NCBI RefSeq assembly: GCF_000013725.1
Contig: NC_007955.1
Location: 2,201,579-2,265,578, forward strand
Source of the DNA: Methanococcoides burtonii DSM 6242
GTDB lineage: Archaea > Halobacteriota > Methanosarcinia > Methanosarcinales > Methanosarcinaceae
Direction of reading: 5' to 3'
Length of the DNA stretch: 64,000 nucleotides
Shown here: piece by piece, positions 44,333 through 53,988 of the stretch
How positions within the stretch are numbered: the first letter of the stretch is position 1
How the letters are laid out: every line of letters starts with the position of its first letter
The notes under the pieces: model-generated
Databases searched by the model: none
Told to the model about the DNA's origin: nothing
Seen by the model: only the letters and a program-made list of their open reading frames with translations
Program-made: the position numbers and the translations under genes

Positions 44333-46147
44333 TTATTTAGTGTTTTTACTCTGAAGAATATACCTGTGCCTTTCTTCGTACTCTTTCTGTTTTCCCGGAT
44401 TCCATTGTTCTACATGACCAAAATAACCGGTAACTCTTGATACATGATCTACTGCCGGCTCATTGCAAACAGGGCACTTGAGATTCATCCCGCGGGAAAC
44501 ATGTCGGTTTTCACATACTGTAAAATCAGGTGAGAAACAAAAGTAAGCGAGGTCTGTTCCTGATAGCTTTTCGATTAGTTCGCTCATCCCTTCCGGATCA
44601 GGAAAGCTTTCCCCCATCCAAATATGGCTGATAGTGCCTCCGGTAAAATATGGGTGGAAACGGGATTCTATTTTTATCCTTTCGGCAAGGGATATTTTTG
44701 AACTGTAGGGGACATGGGTAGAGTTCGTGTAATAGGCTGCATCGTGGCTGCCCTGGACATGTGCTTTTTCACCATATGCAGACCTGTCAAGGGTGGCAAG
44801 CCGATGTGCAGTGCTTTCAGCAGGTGTTTGCTCGAAAGTATACTCAATTCCGTCCTGTATTGAATATGTTTCTATTTTTCCAAGCATATGGCGGATTATT
44901 TCCATTCCGAGGTCATGTTGCTCTATCATGTCCTGTCCTGTAAGGTTCAAAAGGCACTCATTGAGGCCGACCGTCCCGAAGGTCAGGTGTCGTGAACTAT
45001 GGTCGAAATATGGCAGGTCATTTTCAGTTCTTTGCAATAGCCAGGGCAGGATCTTCCATTCATAAAGCGACCTCCTGACGATCTCCTGCCCTTCGAGCAG
45101 TGCTTTCCTTGTGATCTCCAGTATCTCATCCAATCTTTTAAAAAAGCGATCTCTATTTTCCGCTTCCAGCGCAATTCGCGGTAGGTTGACAGTTACTATC
45201 TTATTGGAACCGCTTCCCATCCCTCCTGCTGTCCACACTCCTCCCGAGTGTCTGGCAAGAAGGCGACAGCACATTGCCTGTGTGGTATTCTCTTCAAGAT
45301 AATCGGTTGTCAGGTTCAGGAAATAAGGGGCTCCTGTGGATGAGGTTGCATACATTGTTCTTTTCCACAGCGTGTCTTCAGTGTCAATGTCCTTTGTTAT
45401 GGCAGTTGTGATAAGTGGGAATGTGAATGGCAGTCCATCAGCATCACCCTTTGCTGCAATATCCATGAATGCGCCGTAGATCGCACGTGCCTCTTTCTCA
45501 AAACAGGAATACGTCTTTTCAATGAACTCTCCTCCGTAAACGGCCAGTTCGTTCGCAAGTGAGGACGGGCAATTGATACGAAGCCCTATATTCGTGAAAG
45601 CACTCTGTGCACCGATACGATTTGATTGGTTCATCTGGAACATGAACCCTTGTACTATCTGGAGCAGTTCTTCTTCATCAATATCGGAATAGTGAAGATG
45701 TGGTGCTAGTAACCAGTTGAACATATCAATGGCCTGCGCTCCTGCAAAAAAATGCTTGGAATGGAGCATGAATGACATTGCGTGATATATGGCTGCATCA
45801 AATCGCTTTGCAGGACTGCTTCTGGAATCCGGGAATTTCAGTCCATCAAGCAGGAAGATCCTTGCATCAATACCATTACAATAAGGTTTGAAAGGATTGC
45901 TCAGGTCATGTATGTGGATATTTCCTTTTGTATGGGCTTTTGCAACTTCTTTTGAGTAGAGGTTCTCAAGAGCATATCTTTTCTTGATCTGTGATGCAAC
46001 GTGCATATCAATAACAGAAGGGCTGAAGCGTGTATTCGCGTTCTCTTTTAACAGCCAGTTCCTATTGTATAATACATCGTCTATCAGTTCATTTGTGTCT
46101 TTAAAATCAAGATGATCTATACTGGCCTCTTCTTTACTCCCACCCAT
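44333..46147 (-). CDS. Second anaerobic ribonucleotide reductase, short form
   Basis: This 604-residue class III reductase lacks the N-terminal ATP-cone present in the first NrdD. The substrate-channel HIHDLSNPFKPYCNG (about 86), a candidate catalytic CC in QAMCCRLLARHSGG (about 287), a CPVC zinc half-site and the glycyl-radical loop RVTGYFG (about 577) are present. A TTG at 46168 is in frame, but a TATA-like TATATAAG lies about 27 bp before the ATG at 46147, so a leaderless start there is likely. No activase gene is adjacent. The two genes are diverged, not a recent duplication. The family is firm. Confidence 0.93.
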   Translation of the reverse strand: MGGSKEEASIDHLDFKDTNELIDDVLYNRNWLLKENANTRFSPSVIDMHVASQIKKRYALENLYSKEVAKAHTKGNIHIHDLSNPFKPYCNGIDARIFLLDGLKFPDSRSSPAKRFDAAIYHAMSFMLHSKHFFAGAQAIDMFNWLLAPHLHYSDIDEEELLQIVQGFMFQMNQSNRIGAQSAFTNIGLRINCPSSLANELAVYGGEFIEKTYSCFEKEARAIYGAFMDIAAKGDADGLPFTFPLITTAITKDIDTEDTLWKRTMYATSSTGAPYFLNLTTDYLEENTTQAMCCRLLARHSGGVWTAGGMGSGSNKIVTVNLPRIALEAENRDRFFKRLDEILEITRKALLEGQEIVRRSLYEWKILPWLLQRTENDLPYFDHSSRHLTFGTVGLNECLLNLTGQDMIEQHDLGMEIIRHMLGKIETYSIQDGIEYTFEQTPAESTAHRLATLDRSAYGEKAHVQGSHDAAYYTNSTHVPYSSKISLAERIKIESRFHPYFTGGTISHIWMGESFPDPEGMSELIEKLSGTDLAYFCFSPDFTVCENRHVSRGMNLKCPVCNEPAVDHVSRVTGYFGHVEQWNPGKQKEYEERHRYILQSKNTK

Positions 46148-46237
46148 GATTAATTGTCTGGAGGTCAAGACTTATATAATTATTCAGATAGGTGGAAATG
46201 GGGAATGATTGGTTGGTAATGAACAAATGAATGAGGG

Positions 46238-46270
46238 AAAAGAAGAAAGAAAGAAAGAAAGAAAGAAAAG
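46238..46270 (+). repeat. AAAG tetranucleotide microsatellite
   Basis: About six head-to-tail AAAG units run through 46241-46266, flanked by partial units. It lies between the mrp terminator hairpin and the second nrdD promoter, about 70 bp upstream of the likely TATA box. Such tracts can vary in length by slippage. Confidence 0.6.
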
Positions 46271-46277
46271 AATTGAT

Positions 46278-46308
46278 GACATGCACTTATTTTACAAAGT
46301 GGCATGTC
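46278..46308 (-). terminator. Terminator after mrp
   Basis: GACATGC (46278-46284) pairs with GCATGTC (46302-46308), and ACTT and AAGT extend the stem past a bulge. On the minus strand the hairpin comes 10 bp after the mrp stop and is followed by the T-rich complement of the AAAG repeat. Confidence 0.6.
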
Positions 46309-46317
46309 CTTTTAATA

Positions 46318-47160
46318 TCATTTAACAAACTCTTCCACAGCATCTACTACCTTATTAAAGCCGATGTACCATTCTGAATCGCGCTTAATATCAATGTGTA
46401 CGTGTCCGTTGTCTCCGGCAGCTGCAACTTCTGTTTCTATGGGTAATGTACCAAGCACTTTTACGTCAAAGTCCTCAGCTGCTTTTGCAACTCCGCCTGA
46501 GCCGAACACATATATCTTCTCATCACAGTGTGGGCAGACGATCCCGCTCATGTTCTCGACCATTCCAATTACCGGTACTTTGATTATTTTTGCGAAATTG
46601 AGTGATTTTCTTACACTGGTAAGGGCCACATCTTGCGGGGTTGTGACAACGATAGCACCGGTAAGGTTACCGATAAGTTGTGAGATGCTCAATGGTTCAT
46701 CCCCTGTTCCAGGGGGGAGATCGATGATAAGGTAGTCGAGCACTCCCCAGTCCACTTCTTCGAGGAACTGCTTGATGGCACTCATCTTTGCAGGTCCTCT
46801 CCAGACTACTGGAGAATCATTGCTGTCAAGAAGAAGTCCTATTGACATTATTTTCAGATTATCATTAACTTTTACGGGAACAATACCTTTTTCATTGACC
46901 ATGGGTTTCTCATTCTCTACGCCGAACATCTTTGGTATGGTCGGTCCGTGAATATCACTGTCAAGAAGGCCGACTGAGTATCCGCGGTCTGCAAGGGCCG
47001 CAGCAAGGTTGGCTGAAACAGTGCTTTTGCCAACACCACCCTTTCCGCTCATAACCATTATCTTATTTTTAATTCCTCTTAGGTTGGTAACGAGCTTTGG
47101 TTCTTCGGGTTTGGTATTTAGTAGACTTTCTGATGATTGTATATTGGATGACATTTTCAT
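46318..47160 (-). CDS. Mrp/NBP35-type iron-sulfur cluster carrier ATPase
   Basis: The 280-residue protein is a Mrp/ApbC P-loop ATPase that binds and transfers [4Fe-4S] clusters. It has the deviant Walker A GKGGVGKSTVSANLA (about 40), VGLLDSDIHGPTIPKMFG (about 62), DLPPGTGDE (about 148) and the cluster-binding CPHC (about 209). It lacks an extra N-terminal ferredoxin-like domain. It follows the DUF134 gene on the same strand after 30 bp and is probably co-transcribed with it, a link that hints at a shared iron-sulfur or metallocofactor role. Confidence 0.93.
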   Translation of the reverse strand: MKMSSNIQSSESLLNTKPEEPKLVTNLRGIKNKIMVMSGKGGVGKSTVSANLAAALADRGYSVGLLDSDIHGPTIPKMFGVENEKPMVNEKGIVPVKVNDNLKIMSIGLLLDSNDSPVVWRGPAKMSAIKQFLEEVDWGVLDYLIIDLPPGTGDEPLSISQLIGNLTGAIVVTTPQDVALTSVRKSLNFAKIIKVPVIGMVENMSGIVCPHCDEKIYVFGSGGVAKAAEDFDVKVLGTLPIETEVAAAGDNGHVHIDIKRDSEWYIGFNKVVDAVEEFVK

Positions 47161-47190
47161 TCTCCTTGTGATAATGTTGTTTCTGTTATG

Positions 47191-47532
47191 TTACTCTGAC
47201 TGTTTCTGGTCATTGATGTTGACATAGTTTCCTCCCTTTATCTCAATAGCTTTACCTGTGGTCAATGCCAGTGCTAGCTTTTTCCTTGCATTTTTCAGGT
47301 CTTCCCAGAATGCACGCCTTGAGATCCCCATTTTTGTTGCTGCTTCCTGTTGTTGCAAGCCTTCAAGATCTACCAGCCTCAGGGCTTCCAGCTCTTCCAA
47401 TGCAAGAGAAACTACCTCCAGTTCAGTAAGTGCTACTCCTCTTGGTTTGAAATAGAGTATATCGGGGTTACATTCCACTCTTCTGGGGTTTCTTGGTCTT
47501 CCTCTGCATGTCATAACATCTTGTATTCCCAT
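47191..47532 (-). CDS. DUF134 (UPF0251) HTH protein
   Basis: A 113-residue protein with the N-terminal [11 protein letters not shown] motif and a sigma-70 region-4-like helix-turn-helix (about 50-90, [37 protein letters not shown]). The DUF134 family is thought to bind DNA and is often linked to genes for metal-cluster proteins. Here it precedes the Mrp-type ATPase gene in the same direction. Function is inferred. Confidence 0.9.
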   Translation of the reverse strand: MGIQDVMTCRGRPRNPRRVECNPDILYFKPRGVALTELEVVSLALEELEALRLVDLEGLQQQEAATKMGISRRAFWEDLKNARKKLALALTTGKAIEIKGGNYVNINDQKQSE

Positions 47533-47714
47533 CTTCTAACTTCTATATAATAAATTCCCAAAAGCTTTTTATATTTATTCACATGCGTTTAAAAACATTG
47601 ATATTTGGTCACTTTTCAGAGTTTGAATGAACGTTTTTATCCCGGAGAGGCAAAAGGCTATTATGTATTTTCACAGTTAATATATTAGAACTTTAATTTT
47701 AGGAGATACTGTAC

Positions 47715-48827
47715 ATGGGTAAGGATATGCTGATGTGGGATGAGACTTTGTTCAAGGATGGAAATGTGCTTGAACTTGATTATCTTCCCGACCATTTTTC
47801 ACACCGTGAGTCACAGATGCAGTCACTGATGTACAGTCTGCGTCCAGCTCTTCGTGGTATGCGTCCGATCAATAGTTTGATAAGTGGTCCTCCGGGTACT
47901 GGAAAGACCACAACTGTGCTGAAGGTCTTCGAGGAGATGAAAAAGCATTCGGAAGATATTGTTTTCATCAAAGTGAACTGCCAGATGGATTCTACAAAAT
48001 TTGCTGTCATCACGAGGGTATATCAAGGTCTTTTTAATGTGTCACCTCCGTCTTCTGGTGTTGCTTTCATAAAACTGTTCGAAAAGGTGATGAACTATCT
48101 TATAGAGAAGGAAAAGACGCTTGTGCTTTGTCTTGATGATATCAATTATCTCTATCATGAAGGGCATGCGGATGAGGTCATGTATTCCCTTCTAAGAGCA
48201 CATGAACAATATCCGGGTGCAAAAGTAGGCGTCATTGCAATTGTGAGTGATACGGGAAAGCTCTATCAGTTTGATCCTAAAGTAAATTCCGTTTTTCTTC
48301 CTGAGGAGATCGCTTTTCCCCGGTATAATTTCAGTGAACTTCAGGATATTATCGGAGGCAGGATCGATCTTGCATTCTATCCAAATGTAGTGATGGATGA
48401 TGTGAGGGATGCGATAGTTGAATATGTCGATCTTACAGGGGATCTGCGTGTGGGAATTGATCTTTTGAAGCGTTCCGGTCTGAATGCCGAGAGGCGAGCA
48501 AGCAAAACCATCTTGGTCGAAGATGTGGAAAAGGCCTATGAGACCTCCAGATTGCTGCATCTTCGCAGAAGTGTCCAGTCTCTCACACCGGATGAGAAGC
48601 TATTGCTCTGTTTGATAGCAGAGAACAAGGATGTGCAAACGGGTGATCTTTATATACTTTTTCACGAAAAGACCGATCTAGGATACACACGTTTTTATGA
48701 TATGGTCAATAAGCTTAGTGAAGCAAGGTATGTGGATGCTGATTTTTCCGGTAAGGGTATGCGTGGCAGGACTCGTATAATAAAACCAAGATATCAACCG
48801 GAAGACATCCTAAAATGCCTTGAGTAA
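47715..48827 (+). CDS. Orc1/Cdc6-type replication initiator
   Basis: This 370-residue AAA+ protein is of the archaeal Orc1/Cdc6 family. Walker [13 protein letters not shown] (about 57), Walker B LVLCLDDINYL (about 140), a sensor region (about 175) and a C-terminal winged helix (about 290-365) are visible. It may bind replication origins, or be one of the non-initiator paralogues. I see no origin recognition box repeats in the 180 bp upstream, so an origin here is not supported. AGGAGATACTGTAC precedes the ATG. The modE-like gene follows after 6 bp. Confidence 0.92.
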   Translation: MGKDMLMWDETLFKDGNVLELDYLPDHFSHRESQMQSLMYSLRPALRGMRPINSLISGPPGTGKTTTVLKVFEEMKKHSEDIVFIKVNCQMDSTKFAVITRVYQGLFNVSPPSSGVAFIKLFEKVMNYLIEKEKTLVLCLDDINYLYHEGHADEVMYSLLRAHEQYPGAKVGVIAIVSDTGKLYQFDPKVNSVFLPEEIAFPRYNFSELQDIIGGRIDLAFYPNVVMDDVRDAIVEYVDLTGDLRVGIDLLKRSGLNAERRASKTILVEDVEKAYETSRLLHLRRSVQSLTPDEKLLLCLIAENKDVQTGDLYILFHEKTDLGYTRFYDMVNKLSEARYVDADFSGKGMRGRTRIIKPRYQPEDILKCLE

Positions 48828-48833
48828 AAGGGG

Positions 48834-49421
48834 ATGTTGTTTCTGGAAATGAGAACTAAGGTCTGGTTGACCGAGGATGGAAAACCCATCATTGGTGCCG
48901 GGAAGGTAAAACTCCTAAAAGCTATCGATGAAGAGCGTTCTTTAAGGAAGGCCTGTTCAAAACTTGATATCTCCTACAAACACGCATGGCTGATCCTTAA
49001 AAAAATGAACGAGCGCGTTGGTCATGAAGTGGTGACCACTATAAGGGGTGGAAAAGGTCAAGGAACCTTTCTGACCGATTACGGGAAACAGCTCATTAGT
49101 GAGTATGAGGACAGCAGGTCCTTTGTTGATATTACTTTCGGGGATGAAACCTCTCTGGAGAACATATCTTTCAAATTGTCTGCACACAACAAGTTGTCCG
49201 GAAGGATCGTTGGGATCGACAAAGGGAATATCGTTTCTAAAGTGAAGGTCGAGATAGATCCTGACGTTTTGACCTCTATCATTACTTCCGAGGCTCTGGA
49301 AAGACTCGATGTCCAGGAAGGTGATGAGGTATTTGCAACTATCAAGTCCACGGAAGTAGTTCTTTCAAAAGCAGATGGTAAGGCTGGAATGAAAAATGGA
49401 AAGCTGGATGAGGGTGAGTGA
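48834..49421 (+). CDS. modE: ModE-type molybdate regulator
   Basis: The 195-residue protein has an N-terminal winged HTH of the ModE/LysR-like type (about 15-80, SLRKACSKLDISYKHAWLILKKMNERVG and GGKGQGTFLTDYGKQLI) and one C-terminal MOP/TOBE domain (about 120-185, HNKLSGRIVGIDKGNIVSKVKVEI) that binds oxyanions such as molybdate or tungstate. A start at 48849 (MRTKVW) is also possible. It is 6 bp behind the Orc1/Cdc6 gene and its stop touches the ExoIII gene. Confidence 0.9.
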   Translation: MLFLEMRTKVWLTEDGKPIIGAGKVKLLKAIDEERSLRKACSKLDISYKHAWLILKKMNERVGHEVVTTIRGGKGQGTFLTDYGKQLISEYEDSRSFVDITFGDETSLENISFKLSAHNKLSGRIVGIDKGNIVSKVKVEIDPDVLTSIITSEALERLDVQEGDEVFATIKSTEVVLSKADGKAGMKNGKLDEGE

Positions 49422-49430
49422 ATTACTTCG

Positions 49431-50207
49431 ATAGATATTCTTTCATGGAATGTGAATGGCCTGAGGTCAATGTTAAAGAAAGGTTTTGTCGAATGGATGG
49501 AAGCTACACAACCGGATATTCTCTGTCTTCAGGAGACGAAGGCTACAGAAACACAGCTGCCAAAAGAGCTGAGGCATATTCATGGATATGTACCTTACTT
49601 TTTCTCTGCTGAAAGAAAGGGATATAGTGGTGTTGGGATCTATACTAAGGTCCCGCCGGTCGAGGTCAAGTATGGGCTTGGAGTTCCACGGTTCGACAAG
49701 GAAGGAAGGACTCTCATTGTAGAGTTCGAGGATTTTGCTTTGTTCAATATCTATTTTCCGAATGGAAAGGCTTCAGATGAACGATTGGAATATAAGATGG
49801 ATTTCTATAATGCGTTCATGGAAGTTGCCGATTCGATGAAAGATGCCGGTAAGAACGTAATTATTTGTGGTGATGTGAACACTGCTCACAAAGAGATCGA
49901 TCTCGCACGCCCTAAACAGAACGAGAGGTCATCGGGCTTTCTTCCACAGGAGAGGGAGTGGATCGATACATTCCTGGGTCATGGCTATCTTGATACTTTA
50001 CGTATGTTCGAACCGGAATCTGGAAATTATACCTGGTGGGACATGAAGACTCGGGCAAGGGATAGGAATGTTGGGTGGAGGATCGATTATTTCTTTGCCA
50101 GTGTAAGTCTAAAGGACAGGATAAGGTCTGCTTATATTTTGTCTGATGTGATGGGTTCGGACCACTGTCCAATTGGGATAGAGGTAGAGCTTGGGGATAG
50201 TTCCTGA
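49431..50207 (+). CDS. xth: Exodeoxyribonuclease III / AP endonuclease
   Basis: ExoIII cuts DNA at abasic sites and trims 3' ends. The EEP-fold protein of about 258 residues carries the metal ligand region LCLQETKA (about 34), [15 protein letters not shown] (about 144), the WRIDYFFAS (about 214) and SDHCPI (about 241) motifs. The family N-terminus ILSWNVNG lies upstream of the nearest GTG (49452), so that GTG cannot be the start. Between the modE stop and this motif no ATG, GTG or TTG exists in frame. The best candidate is an ATA at 49431 ([10 protein letters not shown]), or the ATT at 49422. The two genes share a frame across one TGA. Confidence 0.88.
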   Translation: MDILSWNVNGLRSMLKKGFVEWMEATQPDILCLQETKATETQLPKELRHIHGYVPYFFSAERKGYSGVGIYTKVPPVEVKYGLGVPRFDKEGRTLIVEFEDFALFNIYFPNGKASDERLEYKMDFYNAFMEVADSMKDAGKNVIICGDVNTAHKEIDLARPKQNERSSGFLPQEREWIDTFLGHGYLDTLRMFEPESGNYTWWDMKTRARDRNVGWRIDYFFASVSLKDRIRSAYILSDVMGSDHCPIGIEVELGDSS

Positions 50208-50289
50208 ACTGTTTCCAATTTACGTTTTTTATCTGTTTTTTTTTGCTTTATTGGAACTATAAAGCTACAGCTACTTAGTCAGCTTTGTA

Positions 50290-50329
50290 TTAATAAAAAA
50301 AGTAGGTCAGGGCGTAAAATACGCCCTGA
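50290..50329 (-). terminator. Terminator after the thermosome gene
   Basis: TCAGGGCGTA (50307-50316) and TACGCCCTGA (50320-50329) form a perfect 10-bp stem with an AAA loop. On the minus strand it is followed by a run of T (complement of AAAAAAA near 50294-50300). This is a strong terminator-like signal 22 bp beyond the stop codon. Confidence 0.75.
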
Positions 50330-50350
50330 TATGTTATTGTTTTATTGATC

Positions 50351-51979
50351 TTACATCATTGGAGGCATTCCGCCCATGCCGCCGTCTGGCATTGGTGGTG
50401 CTCTGGATGATGCAATGATATCGTCGATCCTGAGGATCATTACTGCTGCTTCTGTGCCGGAGTTGATCGCCTGGGTCTTTACCCTGAGTGGCTCAACAAC
50501 GCCTGCTTCCCACATGTCAATGACAGTGCCTGTGTAGACGTTAAGACCAGCGGTCTTTATGCCTTTCTCATGGTGTGCACGAAGTTCTACTAGCATGTCT
50601 ATGGGGTCAAGACCTGCGTTTTCTGCAAGCGTTCTTGGAACTACCTCAAGTGCTTCTGCGAATGCTTTGACTGCAAGCTGCTCTCTTCCGCTAAGGGTTG
50701 ATGCATACTCGTTGAGTCTGAGCGCAACCTCTACTTCAGGTGCTCCGCCGCCAGCAACAAGCTCTTCATCTTCGATAGCTACAGCGACTACACGGAGTGC
50801 ATCGTTGAGTGCTCTCTCGATGTTGTCGATAACATGCTCTGTACCGCCGCGAAGGAGAATGGATACTGACTTTGGATTGACACAGCCTGTGATGAAGGTC
50901 ATGCTGTCGCCGCCGATCTTCTTCTCTTCGACAAGTTCTGCTGCACCAAGGTCTTCTGCTGTCATCTCTTCGATGTTGGTGATGAGCTTAGCACTGGTGG
51001 AGCGTACAAGTTTCTCCATGTCGCTCTTCTTGACACGCCTTACTGCAAAGATACCTTCCTTTGCAAGGTAGTGCTGTGCCATATCATCGATACCTTTCTG
51101 GCAGAATACAACGTTTGCACCGGTCTTTGTAATACTGGTGACAAGGCTCTTGAGCATTGATTCTTCCTGGTCGAGGAAGGACTGGAGCTGTTCAGGAGAC
51201 GTGATAGAGATCTCAGCGTCAACCTCTGTTTCCTTGAGCTCGATAGCACTGTTGAGGAGTGCGATCCTTGCGCCTTCTACCTTCTTTGGCATGTTGGTGT
51301 GTACCCTTTCTTTATCAAGGATCATACCTTCGATAAGCTCAGAGTCATCGATACGTCCGCCGACCTTCTTCTCGACCTTGACATTCTCGATATCGACAGT
51401 GTTTCCATTGTCCCTGTCAACGATGCTTATGATAGCGTCAACAGCGATCTTTGAAAGTATGTCCTTTGTTGCTTCTGCGCCCTTTCCGGTCATTGCTGTG
51501 TCGGAAATGCTGATAAGCATGTCCTTGTTGTCGATGGTTACCTTCTTTGCAAGGCTCTTGAGGATCTCTCCTGCCTTTACTGAAGCCATTCTGTAACCAG
51601 CTGCGATGATTGTTGGGTGTATGTCCTGCTCGATCATCTCTTCCGCTTTCTTGAGGAGCTCACCGGTAATGACAGCGGCGGTAGTTGTTCCGTCTCCGAC
51701 TTCATCGTCCTGTGTTTTAGCGACCTCTACGATCATCTTTGCTGCTGGGTGCTCGATATCCATTTCCTTAAGGATAGTTGCGCCATCGTTTGTGATAACT
51801 ACATCTCCAAGGGAGTCAACAAGCATCTTGTCCATACCTTTTGGACCAAGTGTTGTTCTTACTGCCTCAGCGACTGCTTTTGCAGCCATGATGTTGTTGC
51901 TCTGAGCATCTCTGCCTCTTGTTCTCTGGTTACCTTCTCTTAAAATGAAGATAGGTTGTCCTGACATCTGTCCTGCCAT
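50351..51979 (-). CDS. Thermosome (group II chaperonin) subunit
   Basis: This 542-residue chaperonin subunit assembles into double-ring ATP-driven folding chambers. It shows the N-terminal ATP-binding [26 protein letters not shown] (in part), [10 protein letters not shown] (about 98), the GGGAPEVE motif (about 404) and the C-terminal Gly/Met-rich tail [24 protein letters not shown] precedes the ATG. A TATA box lies about 80 bp upstream on the minus strand. Only one subunit gene is in this window; others may exist elsewhere. Confidence 0.96.
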   Translation of the reverse strand: MAGQMSGQPIFILREGNQRTRGRDAQSNNIMAAKAVAEAVRTTLGPKGMDKMLVDSLGDVVITNDGATILKEMDIEHPAAKMIVEVAKTQDDEVGDGTTTAAVITGELLKKAEEMIEQDIHPTIIAAGYRMASVKAGEILKSLAKKVTIDNKDMLISISDTAMTGKGAEATKDILSKIAVDAIISIVDRDNGNTVDIENVKVEKKVGGRIDDSELIEGMILDKERVHTNMPKKVEGARIALLNSAIELKETEVDAEISITSPEQLQSFLDQEESMLKSLVTSITKTGANVVFCQKGIDDMAQHYLAKEGIFAVRRVKKSDMEKLVRSTSAKLITNIEEMTAEDLGAAELVEEKKIGGDSMTFITGCVNPKSVSILLRGGTEHVIDNIERALNDALRVVAVAIEDEELVAGGGAPEVEVALRLNEYASTLSGREQLAVKAFAEALEVVPRTLAENAGLDPIDMLVELRAHHEKGIKTAGLNVYTGTVIDMWEAGVVEPLRVKTQAINSGTEAAVMILRIDDIIASSRAPPMPDGGMGGMPPMM

Positions 51980-52284
51980 GTGTTTTAACCTCCTATATTA
52001 AACATAGATCAATATAATTTCCTGGAATTCAGGTCGTTTTTACATGTTTGTAGTTCTATATAAAGCTTACTGAGGTGTGGGCTATTATATTTTTGAGAAG
52101 CTTCTTTCATATATCATTATCATAGTGTTCACTAACTGTGGCCTTACTACTGCTACTGCTAATGATGCAAAGCAACTGCTACTGGAAATGCAATAATCGG
52201 AATCTTTCCGCTCAAAAAAAGTTTAGTCCCATTAAGGGAGCTATTGTGTAAAGGACTGCAATGCAGCCCTTTAAAATAGTATGA
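51980..52284 (-). promoter_or_regulatory. Thermosome promoter region
   Basis: On the minus strand, CTTTATATAG (complement of 52053-52062) is a near-consensus TATA box, which would place the transcript start about 50 bp before the coding start. The rest of this 305-bp spacer has a short inverted repeat (next entry) and no credible ORF. I could not see a clear heat-shock operator. Confidence 0.6.
52250..52272 (-). terminator. Hairpin after the small basic protein gene
   Basis: AAAGG..CTGCA (52250-52260) pairs with TGCAG..CCTTT (52262-52272), with one opposed mismatch. It lies 13 bp past the stop of the gene at 52285 on the minus strand. No T-run follows, so its role as terminator is uncertain. 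Confidence 0.4.
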
Positions 52285-52458
52285 TCAATTTACAATAGAT
52301 TTTGGTGATCTCTTGAGGAACCTTCTCTTAGCACCGCTGCTGCTGAATCTCTGTGCTGGTCCTGGGTGTGCCTTTGCTCCGAAAGCTCTCTGCACTTTGA
52401 TTATTTTTCCTTTCCTTCCTTTTACCTTAACCCAATTAATGCTGCCTGTTTTACCCAT
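52285..52458 (-). CDS. Small basic protein (DUF5350-like)
   Basis: A 57-residue, highly basic protein with [20 protein letters not shown] at the N-terminus and [14 protein letters not shown] near the end. It is too short for most ORF filters but has a well-placed start and no membrane segment. The pattern resembles a small archaeal family of unknown function (DUF5350), seen in methanogens, and its charge suggests RNA or ribosome binding. The family match is from memory and not verified. Confidence 0.75.
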   Translation of the reverse strand: MGKTGSINWVKVKGRKGKIIKVQRAFGAKAHPGPAQRFSSSGAKRRFLKRSPKSIVN

Positions 52459-52725
52459 TATCAATCCTCATTATAGTTTTATTATTAATCATATGTTTGA
52501 GGCACTCAGTGCCTCATGATGTCTATTATTGTATTAATGGTCACAAACGTACAAATGTGACCGGTAAACTCAATGCTATAGGTTTCCTTTAGATGTAATG
52601 TTTATAGTTAAACTTTACGGGACTTTTGTATTGTGTTCTGACATCAATTAGTGTCATATTGCCATATATTAGTATTCTATAACAGAATAAACAAATATAT
52701 CTATGTTCCTGTACATCTACATTCC

Positions 52726-53988
52726 ATGACCCTTGAACCGGTTCACATAAAGATCATGTCGGAAATGGCAGATCGCATAGGGATGTCCGCAGAGGATGAT
52801 AGCACTGATGAGTTCCCCGATCTTCTAAATATACTCAATGAACTGGAACACGATGGGAAGCTTATCCTTAGATCCCTTGGGAAAACGTTTCGTTCAAAAG
52901 TGAACATCGACAACATGTCCCTTACAAATGACCCTTTCGATATAACATATTCCTGTGATAGTGGTAGCACTAACCCCATGGCATTTAGAAGCGGGCTTTA
53001 TGTGGACATCTGCCATGGTGGAATTGCATCGACACCTTCTGACCTAGAATTGCATTCCAAACGGACCATCGTAGCGGCAACATATTCACCAAGCCCTCTG
53101 GTGACCATAGACACGACTTCCGGATGGGATACTTTTGATGAGGGGCAGGGACGTTCAAAGATAGTTCGCATAGGAGCAGACCTGCTCAAAACAAGGGTCG
53201 ATCGTATGGTGCATAACGTTGCACTATATCTTTGTGAGTCAGAGCACATTCTCTGGATGATGGAGAGTTTTGACAGCAAAGGCTTCTTCATAATGGATGG
53301 TCCGATATACCCTAAACAGTTAATGTACTGGATGGTGGTGGAATCGAAAGAAGTAAGGATAAAAGAGGACCCTGTCGCAAAGAATATCCTCCAGAACTAC
53401 ATTGATATCATGGACTATCAAATGAAAAAAGGCATGCCTCTCATCGGGTTTGTAAAAAATCCCGAAGACATGCAGATCATGATAACCCTACGGGATAAAA
53501 AAGGAATGAAACACCTTCCCTGGCTAAGGGATTCTCAGTTCTTTAAGAATGTTCTGTCTCTCGGAAATGGGGATAATGGTCGAAATGGTCGTTGGATAAC
53601 CTATACCAACTGGTTCCTGCAACCTAACCAATTCTATGAAGGTATGATAAACAGCACATCTCCGATGTTAGACATTGATCTCCGGCATGATCTTGATCCG
53701 GAGGATTACGCTATAACTTTTTTTATGCTATATGTTCCAATGCTTGATGTCCTTTTCAAAGTAGAGGCTCCCTACGGTTTCACGAAAGATGAATCGGTAC
53801 GTGACCTCATAACCCGTAAAGTTCTTTTTGATATTTCTGTCAATGGCATTCCTCTAACTCTCTCAAAGGTTGATTCCCTTGCGAAGATCGGACGGTCGGA
53901 AAAGGAGTTGATAAAAGGTATGTTCAAAGGGCAACGGTTCGACAATACTTATAATATAGAGAGATGGGGTGACCTAACAGATGAATGA
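52726..53988 (+). CDS. nurA: NurA 5'-3' nuclease
   Basis: NurA pairs with the helicase HerA to resect DNA ends for homologous recombination. The 420-residue protein has the NurA domain, with FRSGLYVDICHGGIAS (about 85), a central MMESFDSKGFFIMDGPIYP region carrying a probable catalytic aspartate (about 190) and a long C-terminal part. The frame is open upstream to 52651, but the ATG at 52726 has AAATATAT about 28 bp before it, which fits a leaderless start. It overlaps herA by 8 bp, so they are translationally coupled. Confidence 0.9.
   Translation: MTLEPVHIKIMSEMADRIGMSAEDDSTDEFPDLLNILNELEHDGKLILRSLGKTFRSKVNIDNMSLTNDPFDITYSCDSGSTNPMAFRSGLYVDICHGGIASTPSDLELHSKRTIVAATYSPSPLVTIDTTSGWDTFDEGQGRSKIVRIGADLLKTRVDRMVHNVALYLCESEHILWMMESFDSKGFFIMDGPIYPKQLMYWMVVESKEVRIKEDPVAKNILQNYIDIMDYQMKKGMPLIGFVKNPEDMQIMITLRDKKGMKHLPWLRDSQFFKNVLSLGNGDNGRNGRWITYTNWFLQPNQFYEGMINSTSPMLDIDLRHDLDPEDYAITFFMLYVPMLDVLFKVEAPYGFTKDESVRDLITRKVLFDISVNGIPLTLSKVDSLAKIGRSEKELIKGMFKGQRFDNTYNIERWGDLTDE

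Noticed and set aside
47533-47714. Possible replication origin before the Orc1/Cdc6 gene
   Set aside because: The region is A/T-rich, but I found no repeated origin recognition box in either orientation.
48834-50207. ModE-ExoIII as a true fusion by TGA readthrough
   Set aside because: No stop-codon context or structure for recoding is seen; a rare start codon is simpler. Kept as an alternative in the finding.
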